From contig URFM01000003.1 in assembly GCA_900547035.1 (NCBI GenBank), positions 62,001-126,000 on the forward strand: DNA of 64,000 bases, read 5' to 3'. A program made the translations under genes and the position numbers. Numbering within the stretch: the first letter of the stretch is position 1; every line of letters starts with the position of its first letter. This document shows, piece by piece, positions 41,438 through 51,272 of this stretch. Below the pieces are notes generated by a model, which saw nothing but the letters and a program-made list of their open reading frames with translations, made no database searches and had not been told where the DNA came from. Origin of the DNA: an uncultured Clostridium sp. Lineage in GTDB: Bacteria > Bacillota > Clostridia > Lachnospirales > Lachnospiraceae.

Positions 41438-43927
41438 TTACTCACTCCTTCCGATTACCGTCACAATAGGAAGAATAATATTTCCCATATAATCCTCCGC
41501 CTGGTCGTACAGATAGCGGACCGTCAGCGTATTTCCCGGAGACAGATAGGGGTCCAGGTCTTCCCTGGAATAGACTCCGGTAACGCTGTCCATCCGGTCG
41601 TAATTGCCCGTATTGTAATTGTAGAAATATACATCTCCCGTAAAAGGAACCGTATAATTGTACCGGAGGCTGGTAAGAACCTGTTCCGACTGGGAGCGGA
41701 ACTGTACCTGCACCACCTCCGTATCATTTCCCAGATAATACTCCAGAATTAAAGGAGTCATGCTGTACATGGTATTGGTAGAGGCAAAGTATTCCCCGCT
41801 GATTACCTCCGGATCTCTTGGCAGAGCGGAATAGTAAACATAGCTGTCCTTTGTATAATCCACCTCCAATGGAGAGGTGATCAACGTAGTTCCATAGGTT
41901 TCCCCCGCCGGCTCCTCCAGAAAATCTGTCCGTCCGTCACTCTGAGCAAATCCTACGATTCTGGCTTCCTGACGGTAGGAATCCAGTGACTGTCCCATGT
42001 AGAAGGCCAGCAGATTGGTTCTTTGGATAGCTCTGACATTGTCCTCATCCTCCATATCGCTGCCGGCGTATCTGGAAGCGCCGGTCACCTGCTCCGCCAT
42101 TACATATCCATAATTGGCGGCGCCGTAGATGACCTCCCGGCCGCTTAAATCCACCGTCTCCCCCGGCTCGATGCGTCCGATGAGAACCATCTGATTATAT
42201 AAAAGCAGGGCCGCGTTTTCCAAAGGCTCCGGATAGCTGCTGGTAATGCTTCCTGAAATCTCTCCGTCGAAAAAGTGAATGTCTCCTTCAAAACCTTCTC
42301 CTGCATTTTCTCCGCTGCGCTCCATCATAAAGTATTTGGATTCAAATGCCCCGGTATCTCTGGTGCTGATTCTGGTGCCGTCCTGGTCAAAGCGCAGGGA
42401 AATGGACGGCTCCTCATCTCCGTTAAATTCCGGCTTGGCCTGCTCGTAATAGGCGCTCTGGGTAATGGGGTAAACCCGGTATTCCGGATTCAGACGGACC
42501 CAGTAAGGGCGCTTGCTGGGAGCCCGCATATTGATAAAGGTCATTTCCGATTCCCCGTCCCTGCCTGCGTCAATCACAGAAGCGTAGGTAAAGAATGGGC
42601 CGGAAAATCTGGTAGAGGTGCTCATCACCACCATAAAGCCGGTCCCCGCCAGGGCCAGCAGCAGCACGCCGGAGTAGTAATACCTGCGCAGTCCCCGATG
42701 CTTTAAGAAAAAGTAAAGCCCCGGCCCCACCAAAATCACATAGGCCGCCGCCACAATCGTATACAGCCCCACATCCGGCAGACGGCTGACGTCGCCTGTA
42801 TTAATCAGGTTCTGAACCGACCAAAACTGCTCTGATGTGGTTCCGTCGGAAAGCCGGACAATGCTCTGAATCCGACTTTCTCCCAAAAGTTCTGTAAACA
42901 TCCGGTCCACATAGGTAATATTCTCCCGGCAGAACTCCTCAATATCAGCGAAATCGTAAACCGCGGCCGCTACAAGGCCGCTTCCCGCCTGGGCAGCGGA
43001 CAGCACCGTCACCTCATCGCTGGAAAGAATCTCCTGGGCCCCGTTGAGATAAACGTCCGTACAGGTCAGGGAAATGGTAGCGCTGGCCGGGCTCTCCTGG
43101 GCGAACTCCACGCCCATGTTAATATCCCTTTTTTCCGATTCCGGCAGAGGGCTTTCCAGAATTTCCTCTCCAAAGGCGTTCATTACCTTTTCTCCGTAGG
43201 CTCCTGTTCCAAAAAGCAGAACGCCTCCCCGGCCCACCCAGTCCCAGATGGCCTCCACCTGAGTGTCGGATAGACGGGCGGTATCAAAATTAGAAATCAA
43301 AAGCACATCCAGCTGATCCAGCCCCAGCCCGTCGGTGGGAATCAGCTCAGGCGTCAGCTCGATCATTCTGGTCCGGAGGGTGCTGTAGCTGATGCCCACA
43401 TTATTCAGATAGCCCAGCCGGTCCATGGAATCGCTTAAAACCCCAATAAACAGCTGAGCCGTTCCTTCCTCCACATCCAGTTTCAGGCGCTTGCTGGCAA
43501 TTTCCTGTCCCTCCTCGTCCAGCACCTTCAAATACATCTGGTCAATCTGGCCTCCCAAGGAAACGCTTAAATTCCTTTCTTCCTTCTCTCCCTCCGCCAG
43601 CTCTATTGGGTACTCGTAGCGGTAAAGGTTATAGTCGGATTCCATGGTCAGCACACAGAGGGTCCCGGAAAAGCTGCCCTCTTCCCGGTTTTCCAGACTT
43701 ACTTTAATCGGCAGGAAACGGCCGCTTTTGGCCATATTCTGGTAGCCATATACTGCATCCAGAAAAACCCTGCCATCCTCCAGACCGTTTTCCCCCTGCG
43801 TTTCTCGTCCATAGGCTGTAAATGTCAAAAAGACGCAGCAGGCTGCGGCAGCCAGAAGCCTGACTGCCGCCCGGATGCGTCTTTCATATCTGTTTTTCAT
43901 ATCTGCGACTGAAATTTGGTCCATCAT
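41438..43927 (-). CDS. Large extracytoplasmic/membrane protein of ABC-TCS operon
   Basis: The 829-residue protein is taken from MMDQISVADMKNRYE, since GGAGAGCAGAAA precedes it; the open frame reaches 43978. A signal or anchor helix lies at residues ~20-40 (AAVRLLAAAACCVFLTFTAYG). An extracytoplasmic part of ~350 residues has an amidotransferase-like segment, LGLDQLDVLLISNFDTARLS then WVGRGGVLLFGTGAYGEKVM. Helices follow around 390-450 (LYTIVAAAYVILVGPGLYFF and neighbours), then a long C-terminal extracytoplasmic region. I do not recognise a named family. Its stop abuts the ABC ATPase start. Confidence 0.72.
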   Translation of the reverse strand: MMDQISVADMKNRYERRIRAAVRLLAAAACCVFLTFTAYGRETQGENGLEDGRVFLDAVYGYQNMAKSGRFLPIKVSLENREEGSFSGTLCVLTMESDYNLYRYEYPIELAEGEKEERNLSVSLGGQIDQMYLKVLDEEGQEIASKRLKLDVEEGTAQLFIGVLSDSMDRLGYLNNVGISYSTLRTRMIELTPELIPTDGLGLDQLDVLLISNFDTARLSDTQVEAIWDWVGRGGVLLFGTGAYGEKVMNAFGEEILESPLPESEKRDINMGVEFAQESPASATISLTCTDVYLNGAQEILSSDEVTVLSAAQAGSGLVAAAVYDFADIEEFCRENITYVDRMFTELLGESRIQSIVRLSDGTTSEQFWSVQNLINTGDVSRLPDVGLYTIVAAAYVILVGPGLYFFLKHRGLRRYYYSGVLLLALAGTGFMVVMSTSTRFSGPFFTYASVIDAGRDGESEMTFINMRAPSKRPYWVRLNPEYRVYPITQSAYYEQAKPEFNGDEEPSISLRFDQDGTRISTRDTGAFESKYFMMERSGENAGEGFEGDIHFFDGEISGSITSSYPEPLENAALLLYNQMVLIGRIEPGETVDLSGREVIYGAANYGYVMAEQVTGASRYAGSDMEDEDNVRAIQRTNLLAFYMGQSLDSYRQEARIVGFAQSDGRTDFLEEPAGETYGTTLITSPLEVDYTKDSYVYYSALPRDPEVISGEYFASTNTMYSMTPLILEYYLGNDTEVVQVQFRSQSEQVLTSLRYNYTVPFTGDVYFYNYNTGNYDRMDSVTGVYSREDLDPYLSPGNTLTVRYLYDQAEDYMGNIILPIVTVIGRSE

Positions 43928-43940
43928 TTTCTGCTCTCCA

Positions 43941-45077
43941 TCAGTCAATGGCATCAAAATGCTCCTTATTAATATCAAAATGTACCTGAAGCTTCACTGT
44001 AAACACCGTTCCGTTTAAATCGCTGGATACCCCGATGCTGCCTCCATGCATCTCCACAATCTCCTTGGCGATGGCCAGGCCCAGACCCGTCCCGCCTGTT
44101 GAACTGGAGCGGGACTGCTCCACCCGGTAAAATTTGTTGAAAATCAGAGGGAGCTCTTCCGCCGGAATTACAAAGCCGTAATTGGTCACCGACACGGAAA
44201 CCACTTCTTCCTCCGCACGGATCTGCACCAGCACCCGTTTGCCGTCCGCCCCGTATTTAATGGCATTTCCAATTAGATTATCAAACAGGCGGGCCAGAAG
44301 CGCTCCGTCCGCCGTAATCGTCTTGGCCGGCACATTGCTCTGAAGGTCATAGGATAAGCCTTTCTGGGCAAAACTGGGGTAAGCTTCCTCCAGAAGCTGA
44401 CCGAGCAGCTTCACAATATCCAGCTGGGTTACATGCATGGCAATCTTCCCATAATTCAGCTTTGTAAATCCAAATAAATCCTGAATCAGTTTCTCCAGCC
44501 GCTTGGATTTCCCATAGGCAATCTCTATGTACTTGCTCTGAAGCTCCGGGGCAAGGGATGGATTCCGCTCCAGAAGCTCCAGATATCCGATAATGGAGGT
44601 GAGAGGAGTTCTCAGGTCATGGGCCACGTTGGTAATCAGCTCATTTTTCGTTCGCTCTGACTCCCGTTCCTTCTCCATCAGGCGGCGGATATCCTCCGCC
44701 ATCTTGTTCAGATTAGCCGCCATGCCGGAAAACTCATCATCTCCCACCACCTCCACCGTGGTATTTAAGTTTCCCTCAGATAAATCCTGAATCGCGTCGG
44801 AAATCTGATTCATATACCGGATGGAAGGCCCCTGCAGAAACAGCAGGGTACCGGAAAACAACAGAATGCCAAAGAGTACATAAATCAGCACCACCAGCGG
44901 CTGAGAGCCGGAAATCGCCTCAATCATCCTGCCCTGATGGCCCTCCTCTTCCAGATAGCGGACCAGCATGGAAATATTGGCTACCAGAAAAATCTCCACC
45001 AGACAGGTGATGATGGCGCTGTAGATAATATTCATCACAATTCTGGCATAGTAGCGCCTGCTTACATCATTTTTCAA
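43941..45077 (-). CDS. Sensor histidine kinase (VanS-like)
   Basis: The 378-residue kinase has two transmembrane helices around residues 15-37 and 61-82 with a short ~23-residue external loop. A HAMP domain, the HisKA box NVAHDLRTPLTSIIGYL (His153) and an HATPase domain (NLIGNAIKYG, FRVEQSRSSSTGGTGLGL) follow. The tiny external loop suggests it senses within the membrane or through a partner rather than a soluble ligand. It overlaps the response-regulator gene by 11 nt and lies 13 nt before the large membrane protein gene. Confidence 0.93.
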   Translation of the reverse strand: MKNDVSRRYYARIVMNIIYSAIITCLVEIFLVANISMLVRYLEEEGHQGRMIEAISGSQPLVVLIYVLFGILLFSGTLLFLQGPSIRYMNQISDAIQDLSEGNLNTTVEVVGDDEFSGMAANLNKMAEDIRRLMEKERESERTKNELITNVAHDLRTPLTSIIGYLELLERNPSLAPELQSKYIEIAYGKSKRLEKLIQDLFGFTKLNYGKIAMHVTQLDIVKLLGQLLEEAYPSFAQKGLSYDLQSNVPAKTITADGALLARLFDNLIGNAIKYGADGKRVLVQIRAEEEVVSVSVTNYGFVIPAEELPLIFNKFYRVEQSRSSSTGGTGLGLAIAKEIVEMHGGSIGVSSDLNGTVFTVKLQVHFDINKEHFDAID

Positions 45078-45771
45078 TCTTATAACCTACTCCCCATACT
45101 GTGGTAATAATCTTATTCTGTCTGGTATCCTCCTTCATCTTTCCCCGAAGTCTCCGGATATGTACCATTACCGTATTGTTGGCCTCATAAACTTTCTCAT
45201 TCCACACCTTCTCGAAAATCTCATCGGTGCTGAATACCCGTCCCGGGTTGGAGGCCAGCAGGTAAAGGATATCAAACTCAATAGGCGTCAGCTTGATCTC
45301 CTCTCCATCCACAATTACCTTATGATTGTCTTTATTAATAACCATTCCTTTGATGGAAATCTCATTTCCCACCCGGTCCCTGGCGGCGCTGTTGGGATTA
45401 AGCTGGGTATAGCGCCTCAGCTGGGACTTTACCCGCGCCGTCAGCTCCAGAGGATTAAAGGGCTTTACCACATAGTCGTCCGCCCCTGTTCCAAGTCCCA
45501 GGATTTTATCCAGGTCCGTGGACTTGGCGCTGAGCATAATGATGGGAATGTTGTTGGTCTCCCGGATTTTCTTGCACATATCCAGTCCGTTCATCCCCGG
45601 CATCATAATATCCAGAAGGACCAGATGGATCTCCTCCTTCTCCAGGATTTCCAGACCCTGGGCGGCGTTCTCCGCCTTAAATACCTTATATCCGTCACTG
45701 ACCAGATAAATTTCAATCAGGTCCGCAATCTCTTTTTCATCATCCACAACCAGAATGTTAATATCGGGCAT
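45067..45771 (-). CDS. OmpR-family response regulator (VanR-like)
   Basis: The 234-residue protein has a receiver domain (VVDDEKEIADL acidic pocket, phosphoacceptor Asp54 in LLDIMMPG, SAKSTDLDKI and K in DDYVVKPFNP). A C-terminal winged helix follows (IKLTPIEFDILYLLASNPGR, ANNTVMVHIRRLRGKM). It is the first gene of the eight-gene minus-strand run and probably activates it. A GGAGG site lies just before its ATG. Confidence 0.95.
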   Translation of the reverse strand: MPDINILVVDDEKEIADLIEIYLVSDGYKVFKAENAAQGLEILEKEEIHLVLLDIMMPGMNGLDMCKKIRETNNIPIIMLSAKSTDLDKILGLGTGADDYVVKPFNPLELTARVKSQLRRYTQLNPNSAARDRVGNEISIKGMVINKDNHKVIVDGEEIKLTPIEFDILYLLASNPGRVFSTDEIFEKVWNEKVYEANNTVMVHIRRLRGKMKEDTRQNKIITTVWGVGYKIEK

Positions 45772-45939
45772 GGTTTTTCCTCCTTCAAGTTTAAGCTATC
45801 CCCATTCTATCACATCTTCCTTTCTTTTTCCTTACTTTTTTCATGAGATTTCCCGGGAATTTGTGGCAGACGTTGAAGACGGCTGGAACTTTAGGGAAAC
45901 ATACCCTGTGTAATCGTTATAATGAAAACCGCAGCAAAA

Positions 45940-45970
45940 AGGAAGGACCCTCCTGCAAGCAGTCCTTCCT
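45940..45970 (-). terminator. Terminator of ppx-ppk
   Basis: A perfect 9-bp stem AGGAAGGAC/GTCCTTCCT (45940-45948 with 45962-45970) is followed by TTTTTGC on the minus strand, 20 nt after the ppk stop. The remaining space to the response-regulator ATG (45772-45939) has a TAGAAT -10-like site near 45805 but no convincing -35. Confidence 0.7.
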
Positions 45971-45990
45971 CAAAATCCCTATCTTTCTAT

Positions 45991-48177
45991 TCAATCCCCG
46001 CTCTCAATGGGCTTAAAAATCCGCGTCACCACCGGGTCATCGGCCTTGCGCACCGAGTCTGCGGCGGCGATGGCCTCCCGGCAGAACTGCTCCTGGGAGT
46101 TGACCAGCACCTTGCCCCGCTTATCCTCCTTGGCGTAGGTTCCGTCCGGCTGAAGGATGTGGGCCTTCACGTTGTCCTCCAGCTCCACATCCAGGATGTG
46201 GATGACCTCCTCCTTCAGCTTCTCATCCTCCACCGGGAACATAATTTCCACCCGGCGGTCCAGATTCCTGGGCATCCAGTCGGCGCTTCCCATGTAAACC
46301 TCAGGGCTTCCGTCGTTGTGGAAATAGAAAATCCGGCTGTGCTCCAGGAAATTTCCCACAATGGAGCGGACGGAAATATTCTCGCTCAGGCCCGGAACTC
46401 CCGCCTTCAGGCAGCAGATTCCCCGGACCACCAGCTCAATTTTCACTCCCGCGTAGGAGGCGTTGTACAGAGCGGTGATAATCTCCTTGTCGCAGAGGGA
46501 GTTCATCTTCGCCTTAATATGGGCCTCCCGTCCGGCTCTGGCGTGATCCGCCTCCCGGTTAATCATCCGCAGGAAACGCTTTCTCAGCCACAAGGGCGCC
46601 ACCACCAGCCGGTTCCAGGCCAGGGGCTCGGAATAGCCGGAAAGCATATTAAATACGGCGGTGGCATCCTCGCCGATCTGGGGATTGCAGGTCAAAATGC
46701 CGCAGTCCGTATAGAGCTTCGCTGTGGAATCGTTGTAGTTTCCGGTTCCCAGATGGACGTACCGGCGGATTCCATCTTCCTCCCGGCGCACCACCAGGGT
46801 GATCTTGCTGTGGGTTTTCAATCCCACCAGACCGTAAATGACATGGCAGCCGGCCTTTTCCAGCTTTTTGGCCCAGTTGATGTTGTTCTCTTCGTCAAAC
46901 CGCGCCTTCAATTCCACCAGAACCGACACCTGCTTGCCGTTGTCCGCCGCCTCGGCCAGAGCCGCGATGATGGGGGAATTTCCGCTGACCCGGTACAGGG
47001 TCTGCTTGATGGCCAGCACCTCCGGGTCCCTGGCCGCATCCCGCACGAACCGCACCACCGGGTCAAAGCTCTGGTAGGGGTGATGGAGAAGGATATCCCC
47101 TTTGCGGATATTGGTAAACAGGTCGTCATCGTTCATCAGAGCCGGAACCGGCTGAGGCGTATATCCCGGAGTCTTTAAATGATCAAAGCCGGGAAGGCCG
47201 TACATCTTCATCAGGAATGTCAAATCCAGAGGGCCGTTGATTTCAAAGATATCCGGACTGCTGATGGAAAGCTCCTTCTTCAAAATCTTTAAAAGCCGCT
47301 TATCCACATTGGACTCCACCTCCAGGCGGATGGCCTCTCCCCACTGGCGCTTCTTTAACTGCTTTTGAATCTCTTCCAGAAGGTCTACCGCTTCCTCCTC
47401 GTCAATGGTCAGATCGGCGTTTCTCATAATCCGGAAGGGATGGGAGGCTACGATATCATAGTTTAGGAACAGAGAAGGCATGTTGCGCTCGATTACCTCT
47501 TCCAAAAGGATTACCTGGCGGAGCACCTTGCCGTCCTCCTGGACAGGAGGCAGCTCCACAATTCTGGAGATGACCGAGGGTACCTGCACCATGGCAAACT
47601 CCAGCTCCCCGTTCCCATCCTTTTTCTTCTTTAAGAGGGCCGCGATATTCAATGTCTTGTTGCGAATCAAAGGAAAGGGCCGTGAAGAGTCAAAGGCCAT
47701 GGGAGTCAGAACCGGATATACGTTTTCCTGAAAATACTGATCCACAAACTCCCCTTCCTCCTCCGTTAAATCCTCATGGGCGGTAATCACCCGCAGGCCG
47801 TTCTGTCTCAAAAGGGGAAGCAGAGAACGGTTGTAAGTAGAATACTGCAGCTCCACCAGCTGATGAGTCTTTTCCGCAATGGCCTCCAGCTGCTGGGAGG
47901 GCGTCATGCCGGCAATATCCGGCTTGGTATATTTTGCGTGGACCATATCCTTTAACGACGCCACCCGCACCATATAAAACTCATCCAGATTGGATTCGGT
48001 AATGCTTAAAAATTTCAGCCGTTCAAAGAGCGGGATCGTCTTATCCCTCGCCTCGCTTAATACCCGATAGTTGAACTCCAGCCAGCTCAGCTCCCTGTTG
48101 ACATAATTTGACGGATTTGCTCCAAAATCCGGGGTCTGGCTGTTATTTACCTTCTTTTTTCCTTCCACTGCCGCCAT
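45991..48177 (-). CDS. ppk1: Polyphosphate kinase 1
   Basis: The 728-residue protein is full length. It starts MAAVEGKKKVNNSQ, reaches the conserved YVNRELSWLEFNYRVL, and has the PLD-like active site with KTHSKITLVVRRE (phosphohistidine His) and the C-terminal YMGSADWMPRNLDRRVE. It polymerises ATP gamma-phosphate into polyphosphate. AGGAGGAGC lies just before the ATG and contains the stop of ppx. With ppx it forms a polyphosphate synthesis/degradation pair. Confidence 0.97.
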   Translation of the reverse strand: MAAVEGKKKVNNSQTPDFGANPSNYVNRELSWLEFNYRVLSEARDKTIPLFERLKFLSITESNLDEFYMVRVASLKDMVHAKYTKPDIAGMTPSQQLEAIAEKTHQLVELQYSTYNRSLLPLLRQNGLRVITAHEDLTEEEGEFVDQYFQENVYPVLTPMAFDSSRPFPLIRNKTLNIAALLKKKKDGNGELEFAMVQVPSVISRIVELPPVQEDGKVLRQVILLEEVIERNMPSLFLNYDIVASHPFRIMRNADLTIDEEEAVDLLEEIQKQLKKRQWGEAIRLEVESNVDKRLLKILKKELSISSPDIFEINGPLDLTFLMKMYGLPGFDHLKTPGYTPQPVPALMNDDDLFTNIRKGDILLHHPYQSFDPVVRFVRDAARDPEVLAIKQTLYRVSGNSPIIAALAEAADNGKQVSVLVELKARFDEENNINWAKKLEKAGCHVIYGLVGLKTHSKITLVVRREEDGIRRYVHLGTGNYNDSTAKLYTDCGILTCNPQIGEDATAVFNMLSGYSEPLAWNRLVVAPLWLRKRFLRMINREADHARAGREAHIKAKMNSLCDKEIITALYNASYAGVKIELVVRGICCLKAGVPGLSENISVRSIVGNFLEHSRIFYFHNDGSPEVYMGSADWMPRNLDRRVEIMFPVEDEKLKEEVIHILDVELEDNVKAHILQPDGTYAKEDKRGKVLVNSQEQFCREAIAAADSVRKADDPVVTRIFKPIESGD

Positions 48178-48180
48178 GGC

Positions 48181-49746
48181 CTAGCTCCTCCTCTTCTGCT
48201 TTAATATGGGCCGTATTCCAAAAATCTCCTCAAAAAAGTCCGCCTTCTGCGCAAAAGACTGAGCTTCCAGAGAGATATCTCCCTTGTATCCCGTAATCAC
48301 TACCAGTTCTCCGTCCCGGACGCTCATCCGGCAGTCCGCCAGTTTTCCGCTGTGGCCACGGTCCATGGAATTGGCCAGCCGCAGAATAGCCGTCAGCTTC
48401 GCGATGCGGATGGTAATATCATTTTGACTGACCTGCGGTTCCCCATACGGATGGAAATCCGCCGCCAGCTGAACCCTGTCATAGTCAAAGTCACGGACAT
48501 TGTAGCGGACCACATTTGCGATGATTTCCCTCTCCAGGTGGCTCAGTCCGATGATCTCCGTAGACATAATGATATTGTACGCGCACTCATTGGAATTGCG
48601 CATGCTGATGAATTTGCCGCAGGCGTGAAGAATCACCGCGATCTGCAGCAGCAGACGGTCCCTGCTGCTTAGACCGTGGTATTTCTTAATGCTGTCAAAA
48701 ATAGCTCCGGCGTACTGCTCCAGATACTGATTATGGGTCTGATGGCATTTGTACCGCTTCGCCATGTTCCGGGAAGCCGCCACAATATCATTCTCAAAAT
48801 TATGCCCCAGTTTGAGAAGCTTCTTCTCCTGGCCGTACTCCGCAGCGATTCCGTCGCAAAGACGGATGCCCGGAAGCCAGAACAGCTTGGCCCCTGTAAT
48901 TTCCATCACCCGCTTGTAGACCACAACCGCGGGAAGAAGAAGGGATGCGTACTCCGCAGTCACGCCGAAGCGCTCCTCGATCTGATCCAGAGTCATGCCG
49001 GTAAACAGGTCATAAAATTTCATAAGCACTGACGCCTCCAGACAGTCGCCGGACACCCTCTGTCCGATCTGGCGCAGCAGGTATAAGATATTGTCTCCAA
49101 TTCCGATCAAATTGGTGATCTGCCGGTCCTTCAGGTACATCTTCCGGAAGGTAAACAGCTCATTATCCACAATTTCCTCAATCTGCTGTCTGTGAAGCTG
49201 GGCCGTAGCGGGGATCCTCTCCAAAAGGCTCCGGATACGCAGAGCGCCCAGAGGCAGATTCTGGGTGGTCACCAAGGCGTCCTTATCAAAGAGGGAAATC
49301 TGAGCGCTTCCGTACCCCATATCCAGAATAGCAGCTCCCTCCTGGATAATGCGATTGAACTCCGCTGCCTTGGAAGCGATTCCCTTATAGCTAATCAGGC
49401 GCTGTTCCGAGTTGCTGATCACACGAATGTTCAGCCCGGTCCTCACCCGAATCTGATCCAGAATAATCTGTTTGTTTTTTGCTTCCCGCATGGCGCTTGT
49501 GCCATATGCCCGATAGTCTGTCACCTTATAGGTGTTCATAATTTTCACAAAATCCTCCAGTACCCGGCATAACTCCTCCACCAGCTCGTAGCTGATTTTA
49601 CCGGTACTGTAGGTATCTTTTCCCAGGCCAATCACATGACGAACCTCGTCCACCCGCCTTAAGCCATTTCTGGCGGACAGTTCATAGATACCCAGCTCCA
49701 GTTCAAAAGAGCCTACGGTAATGGCCGCAAATGTTTGTACTGCCAT
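48181..49746 (-). CDS. ppx: Ppx/GppA exopolyphosphatase with HD domain
   Basis: The 521-residue protein has the actin-like Ppx/GppA phosphatase domain (ITVGSFELELGIYEL, EGAAILDMGYGSAQISLF, QNLPLGALRIRSLL). A C-terminal HD domain follows (AVILHACGKFISMRNSNECA). It hydrolyses polyphosphate or pppGpp. The classical DxGS element is partly changed (TVGSFELE), so catalytic strength is uncertain. Its stop is 3 nt before the ppk start. Confidence 0.87.
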   Translation of the reverse strand: MAVQTFAAITVGSFELELGIYELSARNGLRRVDEVRHVIGLGKDTYSTGKISYELVEELCRVLEDFVKIMNTYKVTDYRAYGTSAMREAKNKQIILDQIRVRTGLNIRVISNSEQRLISYKGIASKAAEFNRIIQEGAAILDMGYGSAQISLFDKDALVTTQNLPLGALRIRSLLERIPATAQLHRQQIEEIVDNELFTFRKMYLKDRQITNLIGIGDNILYLLRQIGQRVSGDCLEASVLMKFYDLFTGMTLDQIEERFGVTAEYASLLLPAVVVYKRVMEITGAKLFWLPGIRLCDGIAAEYGQEKKLLKLGHNFENDIVAASRNMAKRYKCHQTHNQYLEQYAGAIFDSIKKYHGLSSRDRLLLQIAVILHACGKFISMRNSNECAYNIIMSTEIIGLSHLEREIIANVVRYNVRDFDYDRVQLAADFHPYGEPQVSQNDITIRIAKLTAILRLANSMDRGHSGKLADCRMSVRDGELVVITGYKGDISLEAQSFAQKADFFEEIFGIRPILKQKRRS

Positions 49747-49794
49747 ATTCTTTCCTCCCCTGCCGGCACAGACCGGCTTATTTCGTATCTGTCC

Positions 49795-49863
49795 GTAATA
49801 ATTCAGGACGGTTTACCGGCCGGTCAGAAACCGGACAAAAAACGGGCCGTCATAAACAGTTAC
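49795..49863. repeat. Dispersed palindrome, copy E
   Basis: Left arm GTAATAATTCAGGACGG (49795-49811) and right arm CCGTCATAAACAGTTAC (49847-49863) share the 17-nt arm pattern of the other copies but with a 35-nt GC-rich interior. It lies upstream of ppx; TATAAT on the minus strand (49870-49865) abuts it and may be the ppx -10 box, though no good -35 is seen. Confidence 0.6.
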
Positions 49864-49949
49864 GATTATAGCTGAAACCGGTTCCCTTCGCCGTCAGCTT
49901 TCTGTGAATTTTAAGTAAAATCCATGTAAAATTTTGTTTTTCTCCCAGT

Positions 49950-51236
49950 TTATTCCTCTTTGGCACCCTTCTTGATCTCCTGGGTTCCCATCATATGGGT
50001 AATGAACTGTGCAGCCGTCCGTCCGGACAGTCCGCCATGGCTCAGTTCCCATTGATTGGCCGCCTCGTACAGCTGTTCTATCGGCATCTGAAGCTGATGA
50101 CGTTCAGCCAAACTCTTCACGATCTCCTGGAACTGGCGCTTATCCGGTGAGCCGTAGTAGATGGTAACCCCAAACCGGGCAGCCAGAGATAGTTTTTCCT
50201 GAACCGTATCGTTGTTGTGCAGCTCATCGTCCAGTTCCCGTTTATCGCTGAATTTTTCCCGGATCAGATGACGCCGGTTGGAGGTGGCGTAAATCAGCAC
50301 GTTCTTCGGCCGCTTGCCCAGGCCCCCTTCCAGAATCGCCTTTAAATACTTGTACTCCAGCTCATAATCCTCAAAGGACAGATCGTCCATGTAGATAATG
50401 AACTTGTAGTTCCGGTCTTTAATCTGCTCCAGCACATCGGAGAGCGTCTTAAACTGGTGCTTGTATACCTCAATCATACGCAGGCCCCGGCCATAATATT
50501 CATTTAATACCGCCTTCACGCTGGAGGATTTCCCGGTTCCCGCATCTCCAAACAGAAGTACATTGTTGGCCTCCTTACCAGCCAGAAAGGCTTCCGTATT
50601 CTCCACCAGCTTTTTCTTCTGAAGCTCGTATCCCACCAGATCCTTTAGGTACACATGCTCCACGTTGATGATAGGGTCGATGACCACCTGATGGTCCTCC
50701 TCCCGCTCCACAATGCGGAAGGCCTTGTTTAAGCCGAACTTGCCTACGCCGAATTCCCGGTAAAATTCCGCGGCGTGGATCTGAAACTCCCCGGGATTGC
50801 GGGACTTCTCCAGCTGTACCGCCAGATTTACAATCCGGTCCCGAATCCGGCGGTTAAAAACCCGGCTGTCCGCCTGGGCCGGCCGGTAGCAGGACAAAAG
50901 CTCCCACACCGCCCCTCCCAGAGACCGGATGTCATAATCAAACAGCTCCTTAAATATGGCGAAATCCTCCCTGGCCAGAGCATCCAAGGATCCCCCCGCC
51001 TGTCCCCGAATCTCGCAGGAAATGCTGTAAGCATTCTCATGATTGGCAATGCACAGCGCCAGAAAGCAGTGCCACAGATTGCCCTCGAATCCGTATTTGG
51101 ACGCCAGCTCAATCAGTTGGTTCGCCAGCCTCCACACATCCCCGGACATGCCGCCGGTTTCCAGGGCAGCATCCATCTCCTCCAGCAGATTCTGATATTC
51201 CATGTTCCGGTAAAGAATCAAATGTTCTGTCTTCAT
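49950..51236 (-). CDS. DUF815-type AAA ATPase
   Basis: The 428-residue protein has Walker A LLFGDAGTGKSSSVKAVLNE, Walker B FIIYMDDLSFED and sensor-like YATSNRRHLIREKFSD in the C-terminal half. The N-terminal ~200 residues are helical with no recognised domain. This is the DUF815 (PF05673) family of single-gene ATPases in Firmicutes; its cellular role is not established. It lies 36 nt downstream of pheA on the same strand. Confidence 0.86.
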   Translation of the reverse strand: MKTEHLILYRNMEYQNLLEEMDAALETGGMSGDVWRLANQLIELASKYGFEGNLWHCFLALCIANHENAYSISCEIRGQAGGSLDALAREDFAIFKELFDYDIRSLGGAVWELLSCYRPAQADSRVFNRRIRDRIVNLAVQLEKSRNPGEFQIHAAEFYREFGVGKFGLNKAFRIVEREEDHQVVIDPIINVEHVYLKDLVGYELQKKKLVENTEAFLAGKEANNVLLFGDAGTGKSSSVKAVLNEYYGRGLRMIEVYKHQFKTLSDVLEQIKDRNYKFIIYMDDLSFEDYELEYKYLKAILEGGLGKRPKNVLIYATSNRRHLIREKFSDKRELDDELHNNDTVQEKLSLAARFGVTIYYGSPDKRQFQEIVKSLAERHQLQMPIEQLYEAANQWELSHGGLSGRTAAQFITHMMGTQEIKKGAKEE

Positions 51237-51272
51237 ATATGTTTTACTCCATTTCTGTCTGCGGCAGCGCCG

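Noticed and set aside
45922..47178. 418-residue plus-strand frame
   Set aside because: It is antisense to ppk1. Its composition is that of a mirror frame and it crosses the ppk terminator.
49865..49870. TATAAT upstream of ppx as a firm promoter
   Set aside because: The -10 box is exact, but the nearest -35-like sequence (CTGACG) is 21 nt away. It is mentioned only inside the repeat entry.
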